From assembly GCA_008360955.1 (NCBI GenBank), contig LUCM01000674.1, positions 62,001 to 126,000 on the forward strand: 64,000 bases of DNA. Reading direction: 5' to 3'. The DNA is from Fasciolopsis buskii (Eukaryota > Platyhelminthes > Trematoda > Plagiorchiida > Fasciolidae). A model generated the notes under the pieces. The model was not told the DNA's origin, did not search any database, and worked only from the letters and a program-made list of their open reading frames with translations. The position numbers and the translations under genes are program-made. Positions within the stretch are counted from its first letter, which is position 1, and every line of letters begins with the position of its first letter. Shown here one piece after another: positions 1 through 14,109 of this stretch.

Positions 1-3000
1 CGTGAAATTGGAAATTCGGCAAAGCACCATTATCGAAAGTCTGAGTTTAGTCCAGCGAGACTGCTTTTACAAAAGAGATAATGAAGAATGGTTTATTTCT
101 TTGCCTAGATTTTGGGTATATTCTTTTCTGTGGCACTTCTTGAGTATGTTTGAACTTCCCCTTTCATGGGGGTTTTATACGGATGACCAAATTAACTATC
201 CATTTATCAGAGTGTACGGTTTTTTCTCGCTGTTAATGTGAATGACAAAAGATTCTGCTGATAGTTTCGCGGAATTTCCTCAGTGTTTTCTTTAAGTCCA
301 AATCTCAGCGGACATGACTCTTTTCAGACTTATTTGAAACTTATTTCACGCGGCCAGAAGCCGGCAGTTATGTTTCCCAAGGGCAAGAAAATCTCCCGGT
401 GGCAAGTTTTGTTCCATTCAAATTAACTTAACCAGTTATGGGGAAATGCTTTCAAATCCTCCCGTGTCTAATTAGGATGACGATAATGCATAACTCAGTC
501 TGTTAGACTGATTTCACACCGAGTGCTGATACTGGATTCTGTTGGACACGATCGTGTCCTTCAGCTAGTCAGCATCCATCTTGGATTCTGGCCGATCATG
601 TGATTCACGAGGTCAGAGTAGACCGGGAAGAGATGCTGCAAATCGGCCTGAAAATTGCTTCAAACCCAACGATATTCATTTCGATATCTTGTCTTAAATT
701 ACATTGCACGATGGGGATCGGATAAGCAGCCGTAGGTTGACTAGGAGAAGTGGATGTATAACTAAATTTATTTTGTTTTAAAATACTGAAAACTGAATAT
801 TTGCATCACGCTCGTAGGACTTGGATTTACAGAAAATTACCAAATGGGAGTATGGGGAAGAAAAGACCAGCGTGAAAATACAAATGTTGTACTAAACCTA
901 TGAAGAGAGATGATTCACAAGCCATGGCTCCTATGTCTTCAACATTGTGGTAACAAAAAAGAGCAGAATACTTGGTGTTTCAAGATATTTACCGTCATGG
1001 GTTCTTGTTAAAAAATCAAAATCAGAAGGTGATGAAAATTTCGAAATTTCCCGAGTCCGATTAATCCCATGACTTTAACTATTCCAAAATGCTAAGTGGT
1101 ACTAAAGCATAACTCAACAAATTGGCCCTAAATTGCCATCTTGGTAAAACGTTAGCTCAGTTTATTCATAAAAATTATTGCGTGTCAAATATAAGAAAAA
1201 AATTCAATTTTTCTCGTTATTTTGTCTCAAATATTTTAAAGAAATAAAAAGGAGATTTCAAAATATTTTCATACTGTCTTTTGTTTGAGTACATTGTTAA
1301 AACCAGACTGATGTCGGCTGAACATTCAGATTTCCAAGTTAGAAATTAGGTCGAATTGAAAAGCTAAACTTGCTCAGAGCAGTCCACGAATGTTCAATGG
1401 ACCCTAAATCAACCCATCAGTCAAGGGTTCTACAGGACCAGACAACATTTTTACTCTTCCGGAGAATCGACTATATTGAAAAGAATTTTAGGGAAACGAT
1501 GGGCTATAAAGTTTCTCAGTGTTTCATGCTTCCATTTTACTCGGTCCCCTAACTCTAGCGCATACAGTCAGTTGTCTCGGCCCCAGCTCACTCTCAGCTT
1601 GCCTAATCGATTAAGGACGGTCGAATGGCCTCTAGTCGCTCAACACGATAGCTTTTTCGTTTATTTGTCGAAGTCGAATGGTTTATACTGGTCCACCTTG
1701 CATACAACTGAATAACCTATTTTCCCCCGCCTAATCAAGTTCAAAGTCCATGTTGTGGCCCTTATAGCAAAAGCTGCTCTCTTCCTTCTCTGAGCTAGTT
1801 TGAAATCAGATCACTTTCAATCAGTCCGCGAGCTAGAATGCCTGGTGTACTCCAAACGTGCCATCGGGCTTCTTGTCGATCTAGTTTCAAGCCTGTGTTG
1901 CACAACTGATGTCTTATGCATCTGCTAGTCAGTCTTATTATTTTGGTCATAGACAAACTTCGCTTCTATATGACTCGTCGCACCGAAGCAAAGTGGTATT
2001 GCACTTTCGAAATCCCAGGTAACCTCCCCGTAAACGCCGTTTACTCAAATGACTTCAGCAACTCATTTATTTGGTTGGTTAGTTGATTTAGGACGTGCCA
2101 TCTGAATTCGACACCTCACTGGAAACCTATGAGAGTCTTGTGCAACGATTTTCCTTTGTTTGATATCCTCCCGGTTAGACCCGAATGTAACCACCGATTC
2201 ACATGGGAATATCCTTCGAGTTGGGGTGCTGCAGATGATTGCCGAAAGTCTCTTCAACGTAATCGCCTTAAAGAAGCACGAAAAAATACAATTTCATCAG
2301 TCGGTTACGATGATTACTACTCCAGACAGAACTGGACAGTTATTAGGATTCTACTGTAGCATGCTAAAGGCAAGCAAAATTAATATGCCCTGTAAACATA
2401 ACTAATCTAATGATAGCACTGTGTTCGGCTTCACTCAAATGATCTTTAGGTAGGAAAAAGGGAAAATCGTCTACACCCATGGCTCCTGTCCTTGTATTCG
2501 CTGGACCCGTTGAACTAGGCATGAAAATGGATTTCTTCAGACAGTTCCGGTCTGAACATGCGCAAATTTGAAAGGTCCCATCCCGTAGAATTCGGCAACT
2601 ACGATAAGTTAGAGATGGCTCGTTTGGAAACGGCCAAGTTAGGCAACGCGTACTGTTTGGCACCGGGATTTTTTTCTGCCGTTTTTGTGCGAACGCAGAA
2701 AACAACAAGACGATATAGTATGAATAATGTTTTCTTCTAATGCACGGACTATGCAGGAGAGAAAATCTCACCTCCAAATTAACACTGGAGGCCGATTTTG
2801 TGGAATCGTACCTAGTTTTTGCTTTACTCAGTCCAAAACGAAGTAGATGGAACTAACCGAAACTGGAATGATAAATTCAAAACGTATAACCATATGAACG
2901 TGTATTGGGACGGTGATCCGCAGTCTTTTTGGCTGCAGTCAAACGATTGCAAACGAGTTAGTCAGCATATAACTGCTTGAAAACTGCACGTTATAGCTGT

Positions 3001-3890
3001 TCCTGTTCCAGCAATTCACATGTCGAAAAAATCAAGCTTGATGTGGATTTTGTCAGTCTTTTGAAAGAGGTTTGGTCTCTTCTTTGCTAAGATTATTCCT
3101 GTTTGCAGCTGTTGTGTCTGACATGAAGCAAAAAGCCATAGTGTTAGCAGATTAGTGGAGTTTAAGTCAGTCAGTAAATACGAAAGCAAACGTTTGTTCA
3201 TTCGACGAGATCACCTCAAGTTGCGGTGGTGTCAACGTTCAAGGATGTAAAGAAGTTGATCTTAATTGTCTGTTTAGCCTTAGGATGTTTCTTGGGGGGA
3301 AGAACGTCATGAAGATATTTTTGACTTGGTGGGAATCTAGTGCGTTTCTAGTTGATGGAGAGTTTCTGATCGCATGAGTGATTATTCACTTCACCTTTTG
3401 TCTGTTCATTCCATTGCACAATTACCGACCAGATGAATCTATAGGTTCAGACCAGGTTAGTTGCCAAGTTCTATTGGACTGGTGATTGTGCAAGAGTGGC
3501 TCGCGTTTGGAGGTCAACGTTTTGGCACCATCCAAGCAAGCAGGTTAAGGTCAAAAGAGAGAAGACGTAGTTTTTCCTGTAAACAAAAGCAAACAGCTTC
3601 TTAGGAGTCGTGGAAAAAAGCGCTAGCATAAAACTTTGACGATAGTAAACATGGTGGGGGCGATGACAAGGACAATATTAAGGGTTTTGCCTTTTAATTT
3701 ATAAGCCAGAAATTGAATGACGTTTGATAGGCCTGTTGAATAAAGAAGAAGAACGATTTCAAGGTGGATATGTAATCTACTTCTAGAAGACACCCAAGCA
3801 AACAGGGGGAAAGACCGCGTTTGTGTCACTGCGTTGCGCTTTGTTGTTGTTTTTAGTTCAATCTTATTATCGAGCACTTGATCACAGCCG
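1..3890. other. AT-rich stretch without recognisable gene
   Basis: All open frames here are shorter than about 140 codons, lie on both strands and overlap each other, and none shows a protein motif I recognise. I see no tRNA, rRNA or repeat structure. It is best read as intergenic or intronic animal DNA. Confidence 0.5.
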
Positions 3891-3911
3891 CAATTCTCGG
3901 AATAACTTGCC

Positions 3912-4000
3912 ATGCAGTGTCCGTATCTAATTTTCAACTGAAAACCACAGAAGAACTGCACAGCTGTTTCATCCCCGTTGGGAATCGTCAATTGGGAAGT
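3912..4000 (-). repeat. Ancient decayed copy of the hammerhead-ribozyme repeat
   Basis: The minus strand still shows a degenerate version of the ribozyme module seen at 26124-26168 and elsewhere. TTGACGA stands in for CTGATGA, followed by a stem-loop of four pairs (TCCC/GGGA), GAAAC, AGCT and GTG. The downstream flank also aligns to the AAACCATGG-containing arm of younger copies, with many substitutions. C3 is mutated to T and the base after GU is G, which hammerheads do not cleave, so this copy should be dead. It suggests that the family has been in this lineage for a long time. Confidence 0.6.
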
Positions 4001-5700
4001 CAAATCGAAACTCCTACCTATTGAACACCATCGGACAATCAAACTATTCTGTTCTGGTTGGTTGGAAAGCAACTAGTTGACTGTGCGCTTAAAATCATCC
4101 TGGTTATTCGTTAGGACACGCACGTTTCATTCACCTGATGGATTAAACAACGCCTAATTTCACTACTGATAACAACCACCAAGTTCGGCAAATATCCTTG
4201 TTGCTTGACAAAATAAAAAATTGCGGCGGAATCGACATGTTTGTTCATATTATTTGTTACACCCTAAAAGAAGAACACGATTATGTTCCTCAGGGTGAAC
4301 CGAACGAGAAGTGCTCAAAACTCAGAATAGTATTCTTAAAAGAAGGGATTGAAAGATGCTTACGAGTGCAGAGACGGTTTGGACAATTTTTTCTGTTTCG
4401 TGTTGATCTCAGCAATTTAAATGGGGTGCCTTGTGTGCAATCCAATGACACTGCAAGATGCGTGATGTAATCATTACTAAACCAAGGCAACCGGTAAGTT
4501 GGCGAAGAATTTTATCAAGCAGAAAGCATTTCGGAGTCACCCGTTGCCTGAGAAAGCGGAAGAAGTTTTCCAACTTCATAAATCCGCATAATGCATGGAT
4601 GAACACGTTGCAAGCGCCCTGTACGTCTTAAATAAACTCTGTTTCTGAGAATCTCTCGATTTCGTAAAATGAATTCACTGGGCACGTAACTCAGTGCACG
4701 AGGAGCAAATGCACATGAGAGTTCAACATTGTGATGGAGAAGCCTAACAGTAACCCAAATGCAACCGAGACACTACTCCCACAATGCGTTGCTGGGTTTT
4801 TCCCAGAAGGGTTGTGGAAGAGTGCGATCACATTCAGTAATACCCAAATATAGATTATAGAACTTTTCGCGTGCATGTCTGGTTGTTTGCGCGTAGTTGT
4901 GCGTCAAACATTGTACAAACACTGAACGGCAAAACCAGCCCTGATTAACTCATGCTCACACTAGGCTCCTTTCTTGGAGAAAAAGTGACCGATTCTATAT
5001 TCAATCCATGGACACATATGTCAGCTTGTCTCTGCAAAGGAATCATAATTAGTTTCCAATCGGAAGACTTTGAAGGCGTAAACCCAACTGCTCAATGAGT
5101 AAACATTTTTCGGAGTAGACAACATGATCCTTAAGTCAAGTTCTCAGATCCACATAGCGTCTCCTTGCATCTTAGCACTCGGAGTACCAAGATCGGTGGC
5201 TTCCAGGCATGTTTGTTCATATCCTGTAGGGTACACATTTTTCAGACTTGGTTGTCGTGAAAATGTTGAGAAATTGGCCACTGTGCTTTTTGCTAGTAGC
5301 GCTTACGTTTTCACCAACTAATTCTGCCGCAAGCAGCTATTCGCTCGGTTAGTTATCCCTTCAAACCCACCATCTAACGTAGTGTTAATCGATTGTTTCG
5401 AGGATAAGTTTGCTACCGTCAGATTATCGCGATTCAGGCTAAGGTTTAACATTTTTTGTTCAAAGTTTCTGTTTTTCCAAACCGAGTTAGAAGAGATACC
5501 TACTCCATGAGTCAAATTTTAAAGTCATATCTAATAATTGCCTTTTCAAATAATTTAGTTAGGCGAGAACACAGCCAGTTTAATGAAGCCATAGTAGTTT
5601 AAGCATGATTACATCTAATTCGCTGTCAACCCGTCCGTAGTCAATAGTTTAATTAGAAATTATTCATGTTGGTTTTACGTGCACGCACGAAATTCATGCA
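4001..5700. other. No recognisable feature
   Basis: Only short overlapping open frames in AT-rich sequence. I see no conserved motif, RNA gene or repeat. Confidence 0.4.
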
Positions 5701-5917
5701 AATCAAACAGGAATGTTCGATGAAGAAAGAAGTTTGTATTCGACTTTCCACAATGCTCATGAACCACTTCGGCAAAGGTATTCGGGCAGTTTACCAAAAC
5801 GATCAAGGGGTATATATTCATGCTTCCATCCCTTTGTAAAACTGATAGTAACGAAATCATTTTGGTCTATACTGTTTCTTTCAAATAGTACAAAACGTTT
5901 GAATGAGCGAACTAAAC

Positions 5918-5961
5918 GAGAGAGAGGGACAGAGAAAGAGACAGAGACAGAGACAGAGAGA
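5918..5961 (+). repeat. Purine-rich GAGACA microsatellite
   Basis: A run of GAGA and GACAGA units, all purine plus C on the plus strand. It sits inside a 142-codon open frame (5713-6141) and creates a run of charged residues there, and a Leu-Ser run in the frame on the other strand. Both are low-complexity products of the microsatellite, not evidence of protein coding. Confidence 0.85.
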
Positions 5962-6149
5962 CGAAAATCGCTAGTGACAGACGAACTGGACCGAGTCGTG
6001 GACGGCAGTCACACTCACAGACTGGGTTCATGCTATTTGGACAAGACCAGCGGAGCGAAGTGTTTTCCGTATCCGAAAAAAGGCCGGTCAGCCTTTCCAG
6101 TCCAATTTGCACAAGTATTTTGTCCACGCTTGACAAAGTAAGAACCAGG

Positions 6150-9100
6150 TGAGTTGAATTTAATTCGTGATGATGTTTCGTTTATCAGAAATTTGGTTTG
6201 TTTTGGTCACTCCCGTTATTGTTCGGCATCGCGCTTAACTGCGGTTACCGAAAGTCATTATAAATTATCATTGAACGTCTTCATTACCTTGTTCATCCGG
6301 GTTCGAAATATGTGATGACTTTTACGTCGACCTATTCGCATTGTTTCTTTATCCAAGACATCCATATCAGTTGGCATCCGATGTGCATCCGAAACAAATC
6401 ACCAACTCCTAAACAATGAGAGGAATCAGTCAACCGTAAGTGCAGCCCCGCACACTGCAATATCACAAACTTAAAAACCGCAGAACACATAGTGGATGGT
6501 TTGCATATTGGGCCATTTTTCAACGTGCATGGTATCAGTCGCCATTCTGTCTCGGATTGGCTTAATATAACATATCATTTGAATCTATTACTTAATAAGC
6601 ATTGATCCTCGAAGTTCATCAGCAAGTTCAGGTACGAATAGCTCGTTGCCAACCGAGGGGTTGCTAAGTGGAAAAATCGTGCAAAATAATTGACAGTAAC
6701 AATGCAAAGTGCTTGTTAACCAAGTTTTAGTTTGGCCAAATCGCGTGTTTGCGCAGACGAATATTAAGAATGATACCTTCAAGCCGTAGGCCACCGTCGA
6801 TCAGTTTAATCATTGTTTGTCTGATGCACCCTCGTGCTGTTTTGCGCACTCTATCACACCTCGGTATTCCGATGTGTTTTTGTTACCTTTCAAGTGCCAC
6901 CATTCGGATGTAACAAGTAGGTTATTCCTAGGTGAGTTAGACAAACTCACCCTGTCACAGTTTGGATTCAGCCAAGTGCAATGTGTGGCTGGATGCGCAA
7001 ATTCTATGTTTTAACACATGAGGCGATGCCAAGAAGAATCAGAAATAAGACGTGCTCGTCAACAGTGGGACAACCTCGAAAGCATCTTCCAGAAATCTTG
7101 ACGATATGAACTGTCTGGTAGGTAAGACGATGAGTTCGGAAAGGAAAGATGGAGAAATGCTCACTTGCGTTGGAATTACCATCACATCGCATCTCCAAGT
7201 CTATTCCTCAGAGAAGGACCTCACATTTGTGTGCTGAATCTCGTTATCTTTGTCCATACCACTTCAAGCTTTAGCATATCTTATAAGAACGCGTGTTCGT
7301 CAGCACGTTAGTGACTCCATCAAGAAAAAGCATAAATCGATTGCACCATACTCATCCTATTCACTACTTTCGTACCCATGTCACTGAGTGCTACCTAACT
7401 TTCGCATTCAAGACCACGTCTAGCTGAGAAAAAAGCCCATCAATTTATAAATAGAACTGAGTTGAGTCAAAGAGTAACGGAGACTGATGACAAATTTCTC
7501 AATGACAGTTAACGCATCAAAACACTATGAAAAGTTTGGTGGCTGATTGCTTCAATTCACTTAGTTTGAACCTGGACATTAGAACAAAAACAAATGATCA
7601 AAAATTGAAAGCAAAGTTGTAACGTTTGCAGATGAAATGTGCGGTACTAGTAAACTTTGTACGACAAACACTAACACTGAGGAAAGCTAAAGTTCTTCGG
7701 CTGAAAGGCTTTTGTCTTATGCACTATTGTTGGAGAATTTCGGCCCGAGGAATATGATTTTCAAAAATGAGGGAAATAACGCGTTTGCCTTTGAACGAAT
7801 TCACTACTTCATGTCTCCGACCTCTTTGAATCACTGGATAAAATGCACCATTCCAGTTGAGTAGCCTTCCGGATTGTAAGGCTCACAAAAAGTCAAAATT
7901 CTGTCGAAATTTCTTATGACTAAAATTATTCATCTGTTATGAAATTCTCAATGTAAGTTGCAAGCGAAATTGCAACAGTTTTATCAAGATAAACTGAATC
8001 ACGTTCTGTCGTAGATTTGAACTCAACAGACCATACTGTTAGGGTGATAATGAATGAAAAGAATGCACGTCTAAGCTCGAACGGAGTTTAACCACAGCGT
8101 CAACCCACAGTAACGAGTTTGGGCGATCGAGCTGCCTACCAAATGCAACCACGCAATACCAAGTTCGGGGGTGCAACTGCTCGGATTGGTTCGACCTGCA
8201 AGTCTCGTCAAACAACCCGGAACTGGTGTTGTGTTCTGCAATAAACATAAGTGGATAAAACATGGAAAGGCATAAGTTCACTTGATTTTGCAGATTTCTA
8301 CCAAAGTATTTAAAGATTCTGTAAAATGTGTAGATGTGATAAACATCGATCACAGGCGGAAATGGATAGATGTTGCAATCAAGCTAGCAAAATCCTAGTT
8401 TCACAGATTATTATTCTTAATGTTTCACTGGCTTCGGGTTACGGAAAAGACGAATTGTCTGTTTAGTCCATAACGACCGTGACGTTTGTAGCTCCAGACG
8501 TCGGTGAAAATTTAAAGCTAGAAAATTAGGTAATCCTTAAAAACCTCTATACCCGATTACAAAGAAAGAGCTGGTTTTCCATCGTACACGGATGACCAAG
8601 GTGTAATCATGTGATGACAACCCGAAAATCCATCAATTAGAGAATAACGAAGGTGACATGTAAACAAACTGACTGGTGTGTATGGGATATGGTGCCGGAA
8701 CAGTTATATAGGCAGTCCGGCTGGTAAATGCGGCCTCAGACTCGAGCTACGATAAGAAATAAGAAACAGCGATGAACTCCAGTGAGAGCAAAGCTTTAGG
8801 TTGGTGATTCCTCAGTATAAGTTTGACCGGATAACTCGCGGTTTGTGTGCAACATAAACATGCTATTTTAATGTCGTCTGCAATCGAAGACTATCCAGAG
8901 AGAAATCGTCTACACTGAGATAGTTGCGGAATCACACGGTTTTCAAAAACCCCGAATCTACCAAACGGGAGAGAGCAGTCGCAGTTGCGAATGTGTTTTT
9001 CCTGTTACATTCTAGGTATTCACAGACACACCAACAGTGAAAGGAAGGATGGAGAAAATTTTTGGCGAGTAAAGCGTAATGCCTAAATCAGAATGATTCG

Positions 9101-9700
9101 TGCTCGGACCTTGCTGAGACTTCGTCTTTCAATCTCGTTTAACGTTAAGCTATACGATAGTTAGCCATCAAATAACGGGACGATATCGTCAGCTGTTAGA
9201 TGGCACAACACTCGTGCTAGATTCTCTAACCAAGAGACGAGCAGAACCAGTCCATTTGGGTCAAGTATCTGCGACAGATTATTTGATCAAGAAGAGACCC
9301 CAGATGCATTGCAAGCTTGTACAACAATTCAAACGAAAGACCATTTCCGTTTAGCAAAGTTAGGTAAGTTTGTGTAGTCGTGCGTACACCAGTTAGACAA
9401 AGCTGTAGGTCGCAATATCCATCGTCAGCGACCGTGCATTTGCGAGTTGATGAAGCAACCCAAAGTAACTGATCGCTTCCGCTCAGGTATGCTCTATTTG
9501 GTCAACAGAAATCGATCGCGTCGACAAAAATGGTAAAGTCAGCAAACAAAAGCAAACCAAGAATCGGTAATTTGAAGGAAGACAAAACTAACCCTTACAG
9601 TGAAAATCACAAGCAATTAAGGACTCCCGCAAATCGGTAAACGGAAAGGGAAAAAACCGAAATTTGCCTCAAGAAAAATTTCCAAAGAGATACAAACTGT
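6150..9700. other. No recognisable gene
   Basis: AT-rich sequence with frequent stops in all frames. No motif, RNA gene or clear repeat was seen up to the start of the TGAAC array. Confidence 0.4.
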
Positions 9701-9701
9701 A

Positions 9702-11200
9702 ACGAATAGAACAGAAGTGAACGGAATTGAAAAGATGGTTCCCTGGACTTTCACTGAAAAAAACTGAACTGAACTGAACTGAAATTTGGCTGAACGGAAC
9801 TGAAATGAACTGAAGTGAACTGAACTGAATTGAACTAAACTTTTACTAAAATTAACTGCCCTAATATTGTGCTGAAATGAAGTAACCAGAAATCTGGCCC
9901 AAATGACCTAAACTTAATTTTTGCTGAAATGAATTGACATAAACTGAAACTAACTGACCTGAATTGAACATATGAGCGTTCAAATGTAATGCACCAAAGT
10001 GAAAGAAATCGAAGTGACACAGGTGCACTGAATGGAACTGACTTCAAAGGAACTTGTTTATAATGAAATGAATTACTTCACAATTAGAAAATTTCTAAAG
10101 TGAAATGAAGAGATAATAACTCGATTGAAAGGAACTGAAATGTACTAAATTCAACTGTTTTGAACTGAACTTTGGGTGAAATTAACTGATCTGATCTGAA
10201 ATGAACTAATCTGAAGTTAATTGAACTGAACTGACGTCAGAGAAACAGAATTTCAAGGTCATCCTTTAAGTGAAAAGTTATGATGGAAAATTAAGTGATT
10301 ATAACTTAACTGGACTGGATTGAACTGAACTAAACTGACCTATGATAACTGAACTGAACCGAACTTTCGCGTAATTGAAATGACCTGAACTGAAATTCCG
10401 CAGTACTGAACTGAACTGAAGTGAACTGAACATTCACTAAACTGCACTTAATTGAAATTATGCTGAAGTGAATTGAACTGATCGCAAATGAACTGAACTC
10501 AAATAAATGGAACTGAAATAGGCGAACCTAAAATTAAATATCGTTAGATTGAACCCCTGTAAACTGACATGTCTGGAACGTAATTTTGCTGAAGTCAATT
10601 GCATTTCAGTGGAAATATTCTTAAATGAAATGCAGGGACAAATAACTGAAATTAAATGAACTGAGCCGAACTCATATGAGTTGAACCGAAGTAAACTTTT
10701 CATCAATGAAATGAACTAAACTGAACATTCGATGAAAACGAAATCAATTGAACTTCCCTGTTCAGAAATGACCTGCACTTTCGCTAGAATGAAGTGAATT
10801 GAAATTTGGCGAAAATTGTCTTAATTAGACTGAAGTGAATGGAAATTTTACTTATTGGATTTCGTTCAACGAAACCTGAACCCCACCGAGCTGAACTGAA
10901 CCAAACAGAGCATAACTGAACTGAAGTTTTAGTGAAGTGAACTTTCAATGAACTGAATCGATTTGAACACGATTGAACCAAACGGAACTGAAATAAGTTG
11001 AACTCTACTGAAATGAATGGAAAGGACCCAAACTTCACTTGGAATTCGTTGAACCCAAATAAACTTAAGTGAACTTAGGTCAACTGAATTTAACTGAATC
11101 TTCCCTGAAATGAACTGAACTATGCTGAACTGAGGTGAAACCAACTCATTCGCGCATAACTTAATTGAACTTTATTGATCTAATCCCAGCTAAACTAATT
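9702..11200. repeat. Degenerate TGAAC pentamer array (about 1.5 kb)
   Basis: The plus strand is dominated by TGAAC units, most perfect near 9764-9783 and decaying to TGAAA, TGACC and TGATC variants elsewhere. Interruptions rich in T, such as TTTTGCTGAA, TTTCGC and TTTGG followed by GAA, recur between runs of the pentamer and hint at a longer higher-order unit. The strand bias (A and G rich on plus) is constant throughout, so the array was not scrambled by inversion. Open frames on the minus strand in this interval (SVQFSS-like peptides) are translations of the repeat and not genes. Confidence 0.9.
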
Positions 11201-11209
11201 TGATATCCC

Positions 11210-13345
11210 CTAGCCAGAATGAATGATCTTTCTCTTTTTTATGGGTTCTGTTAGCAGTATTTTTAATATCCCCCTAACTAATTTTCCTTGGAATAATCAA
11301 TCCCGATATATTTCGAATCGTTGTTTAGGAAGGACTGCTATCCTTGGTTACTTTTGCGCGTGTGTTATGACATCGATTTCTTTCTTTTGGTTATTATCGA
11401 GTGGTTGACTCTGCGCTCCGCAGATTCTATTTAGAAAAAAAATAGCGCTATAGTTGTGTAACTAATTCTTGTACGTCTATTAGCCGACTGTTTAAGGTAC
11501 TCTATTTTGCATAGGTTTACCAAAAAATCTACAAATGTAAGATTCACAATGCTTCCTCGCTGTTAATCCAACAGCTGTTTAGATTTATTTGCAAACTTTG
11601 AAGAGAACATGACCGATGGTTGTCGAGAACTGGTCGAACCAGATCAGTAGCGCGCGCTGTCTAGTTGTTGCTTCCCGTGCGCTTATAATGAATCATAAAC
11701 AACTATTTGCATACCAGCTATATGAGATGTACATTTCCCACGTTGCTGTTATTGCGTGTTGTAGTTCTGAAGCTGTTTATGACAGTGTCAAACATCTAAA
11801 AGACGAGAGAAAATAGTAACGGATCAAAATTTTACGGATGGAAATTGCAATGTTTCTTTCAATTCCCACTGTTCATGCTATTGAAACGAAGCGAACGATA
11901 TCCGTTAGCAGTAACTACGTGGACCGGTTTTCAGTGTGTTTTGGATTTCTGGGGGATCAAAGAATTTTCGTCCAACTGCATACTCACAACTTCCACTGGT
12001 CCAAAAATCTAAAATGAAAAGGAACATTTTATTGGTAGGTACCGAAGCACTGATGTGGTATGCCTCGGTGTTTTGGGGGAATTTTAGTGAGCCATATTCT
12101 TGTAACCTCCTAATGAATACTTTCATCATTCATAAAAAATTGCTCAAGTAACCGATCAGAAAGAAAATCGGTGGATTTTATTGGCTTTTGCCACGCGGAT
12201 AGTCACGGACAAGTGCACTTTGACAATCATGAGATGGTCACTTAAGGCGAAAATGAGCTCGTTTTACTATGTGAACACTTCCGTGCTTGAACAGATACCT
12301 AACGACCGAAGGTTCAACAGTTTGGTGTTTTGACTACCTCAAGTAAACACTGTCAGATCAGTTTTGATTGTGTTCGCTTGTGAAAGCTGTTCAAATGTAG
12401 GTCACCCTATTCAGGTGAGACGTGAGCGAACTGAACAGCCAACCAAAATGCCATGTTTTGATGCCATAACTATTCCGGTGAAAATCACATACGTTTCGTC
12501 GATTTTTCGAGAAGTTGCATGGTGATTTCGGTTCCGAAACATAACAAACCTGGTTTTACTCGAAGCATTAATTGAGATTAATTTGACTGGTACGGTACCA
12601 CGCTTGATTGGCGCCAGTTCCTTGGCTGATTTGGAATTTATCTGTCAAATTAACACAAACAGATAAACGATTGCGTAATGCAAGATCACTGCGGAATCTC
12701 CCCAGCACTGGCATCGGTTGGCCCTGTCCATGTCAGAATGTGCTCATAGTCACCAAAGTCTCTGTAGTGACATGAAATTACCTACCAACTAAACTAAGAT
12801 GAGAAAACAAGCAGACGTGATTCAGGAATTTCATGTTTCCATCAAGCCTTCAATTCGCAATTTGCCCAACTCCTACTTGATTTCGGTGAGAAACCACTCA
12901 ACGTAAATTAGATGAATTCTCAAGCGCAACGGTTTGCAAAACGAGACTAGCTGGAATGCGATATTTCTCGTCAATTTCAGATCCACTTTCGAACTCGGTT
13001 CTTCGGTGTTATTTGCCTCATCGACTTTGTGGACCACAGCCGACAAGTTCTTTTGCACTATTTGATATTAGACCCGTGTTTGCTTGCAAAACAATCGAAT
13101 TCCTCTGTTAACTGTCGTTTATGAAATCAGCTTAGAATATGTGAGTACGTGCCACGATAAAACTGTCTTGGCCCTCCTCCAACATAAATTCCTTCGATCC
13201 CGGTCCGAATAAACTGACTCTCATCTACATAGATTCCATCCGCAAAAGTTAAATGCTTTCCGTGTGCACTAACCTGGTCTCCTTTATAACGAGCATCACA
13301 ACGCAATGTGTCCGGCTCAGTCTTTGAATTTCATTTTTGTGTTTC
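11210..13345. other. No recognisable gene
   Basis: Short open frames only, none longer than about 75 codons, and no motif I recognise. The sequence looks intergenic or intronic. Confidence 0.4.
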
Positions 13346-13351
13346 TCTGCC

Positions 13352-13377
13352 TGTGTGTGTGTGTGTGTGTGTGTGTG
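13352..13377 (+). repeat. (TG)n microsatellite
   Basis: About 13 uninterrupted TG units, bounded by CTGCC on the left and CGG on the right. Confidence 0.95.
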
Positions 13378-13914
13378 CGGATAAAATCATCTGACATCCC
13401 ATAAGTGAACCCGATAGCTTTATTATGACATCGTACGTAGTTTGAAAACTGGCCACAGCCTTGCTGGTTCACTGCTTTCTATTGGAAGCTCGGAGGCCGG
13501 GAAGTGCCTTTCGTCAACTGGCATCAGCTTTAGCTTGGCTTTCCCTTGGGGACTAATTTGGAAATTCGTCAAGTGGCTTTTTGCCTTTCGCTTTTTCCTC
13601 CCCCTTTTATTGCTGATGTTGTCGTTAACAGGCAGAACCGAAATGAGACGAAAAAAATAGATTGATGCACTTGCTCGGCTTGAGTACAATATCAAAACCA
13701 TAATTTGTTCACAGTTTCGGCTATTTTCGGGCGTAGTTATGAATTCAGTATATCTATTTTGTTCCTCGCAATTGTTTTTGATTGATTCTTTAAAATGGTC
13801 AACATTTTGTATATGGTTTTGGATGAACTGCTGCGATCTCTCAGAAGAGAAACACATAAAATCAAATGATATAATCTGCTGTCACTTTTAGTTCCCAACC
13901 AATAGTTTACAGAA

Positions 13915-14100
13915 AACTTCCAACAATGCTGTTATTAATAAAGTTATTATCATTCGAAATGTTTCGACATACTGTTACTAATACGATTTCAATGGGCATA
14001 ACAATATGAATACTAATATTGGTGATAATGCTTCCATTGTTAACGATAGGTTGATGTTAATAGTGGTATTTTTATCTGTAGTAGAAGTGGTAGCTCCAAA
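13915..14100 (+). repeat. Degenerate triplet-rich tract
   Basis: Loose ATT, AAT and GTA units (for example GTAGTAGAAGTGG at the end) give an imperfect three-base period. It resembles the triplet-rich tracts that flank the SINE copy at 46878-47014, but no SINE head is visible beside it here. It may be the worn tail of an old retroposon. Confidence 0.45.
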
Positions 14101-14109
14101 CTTACTAGC

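Noticed and set aside
5713..6141. 142-codon frame with a charged Glu-Thr-Arg run as a coiled coil protein
   Set aside because: The charged run is the GAGACA microsatellite, and the rest shows no motif.
10458..11144. Several 70-84 codon minus-strand frames rich in Ser, Phe and Val
   Set aside because: They are translations of the TGAAC array, with the period of the repeat visible in the peptides.
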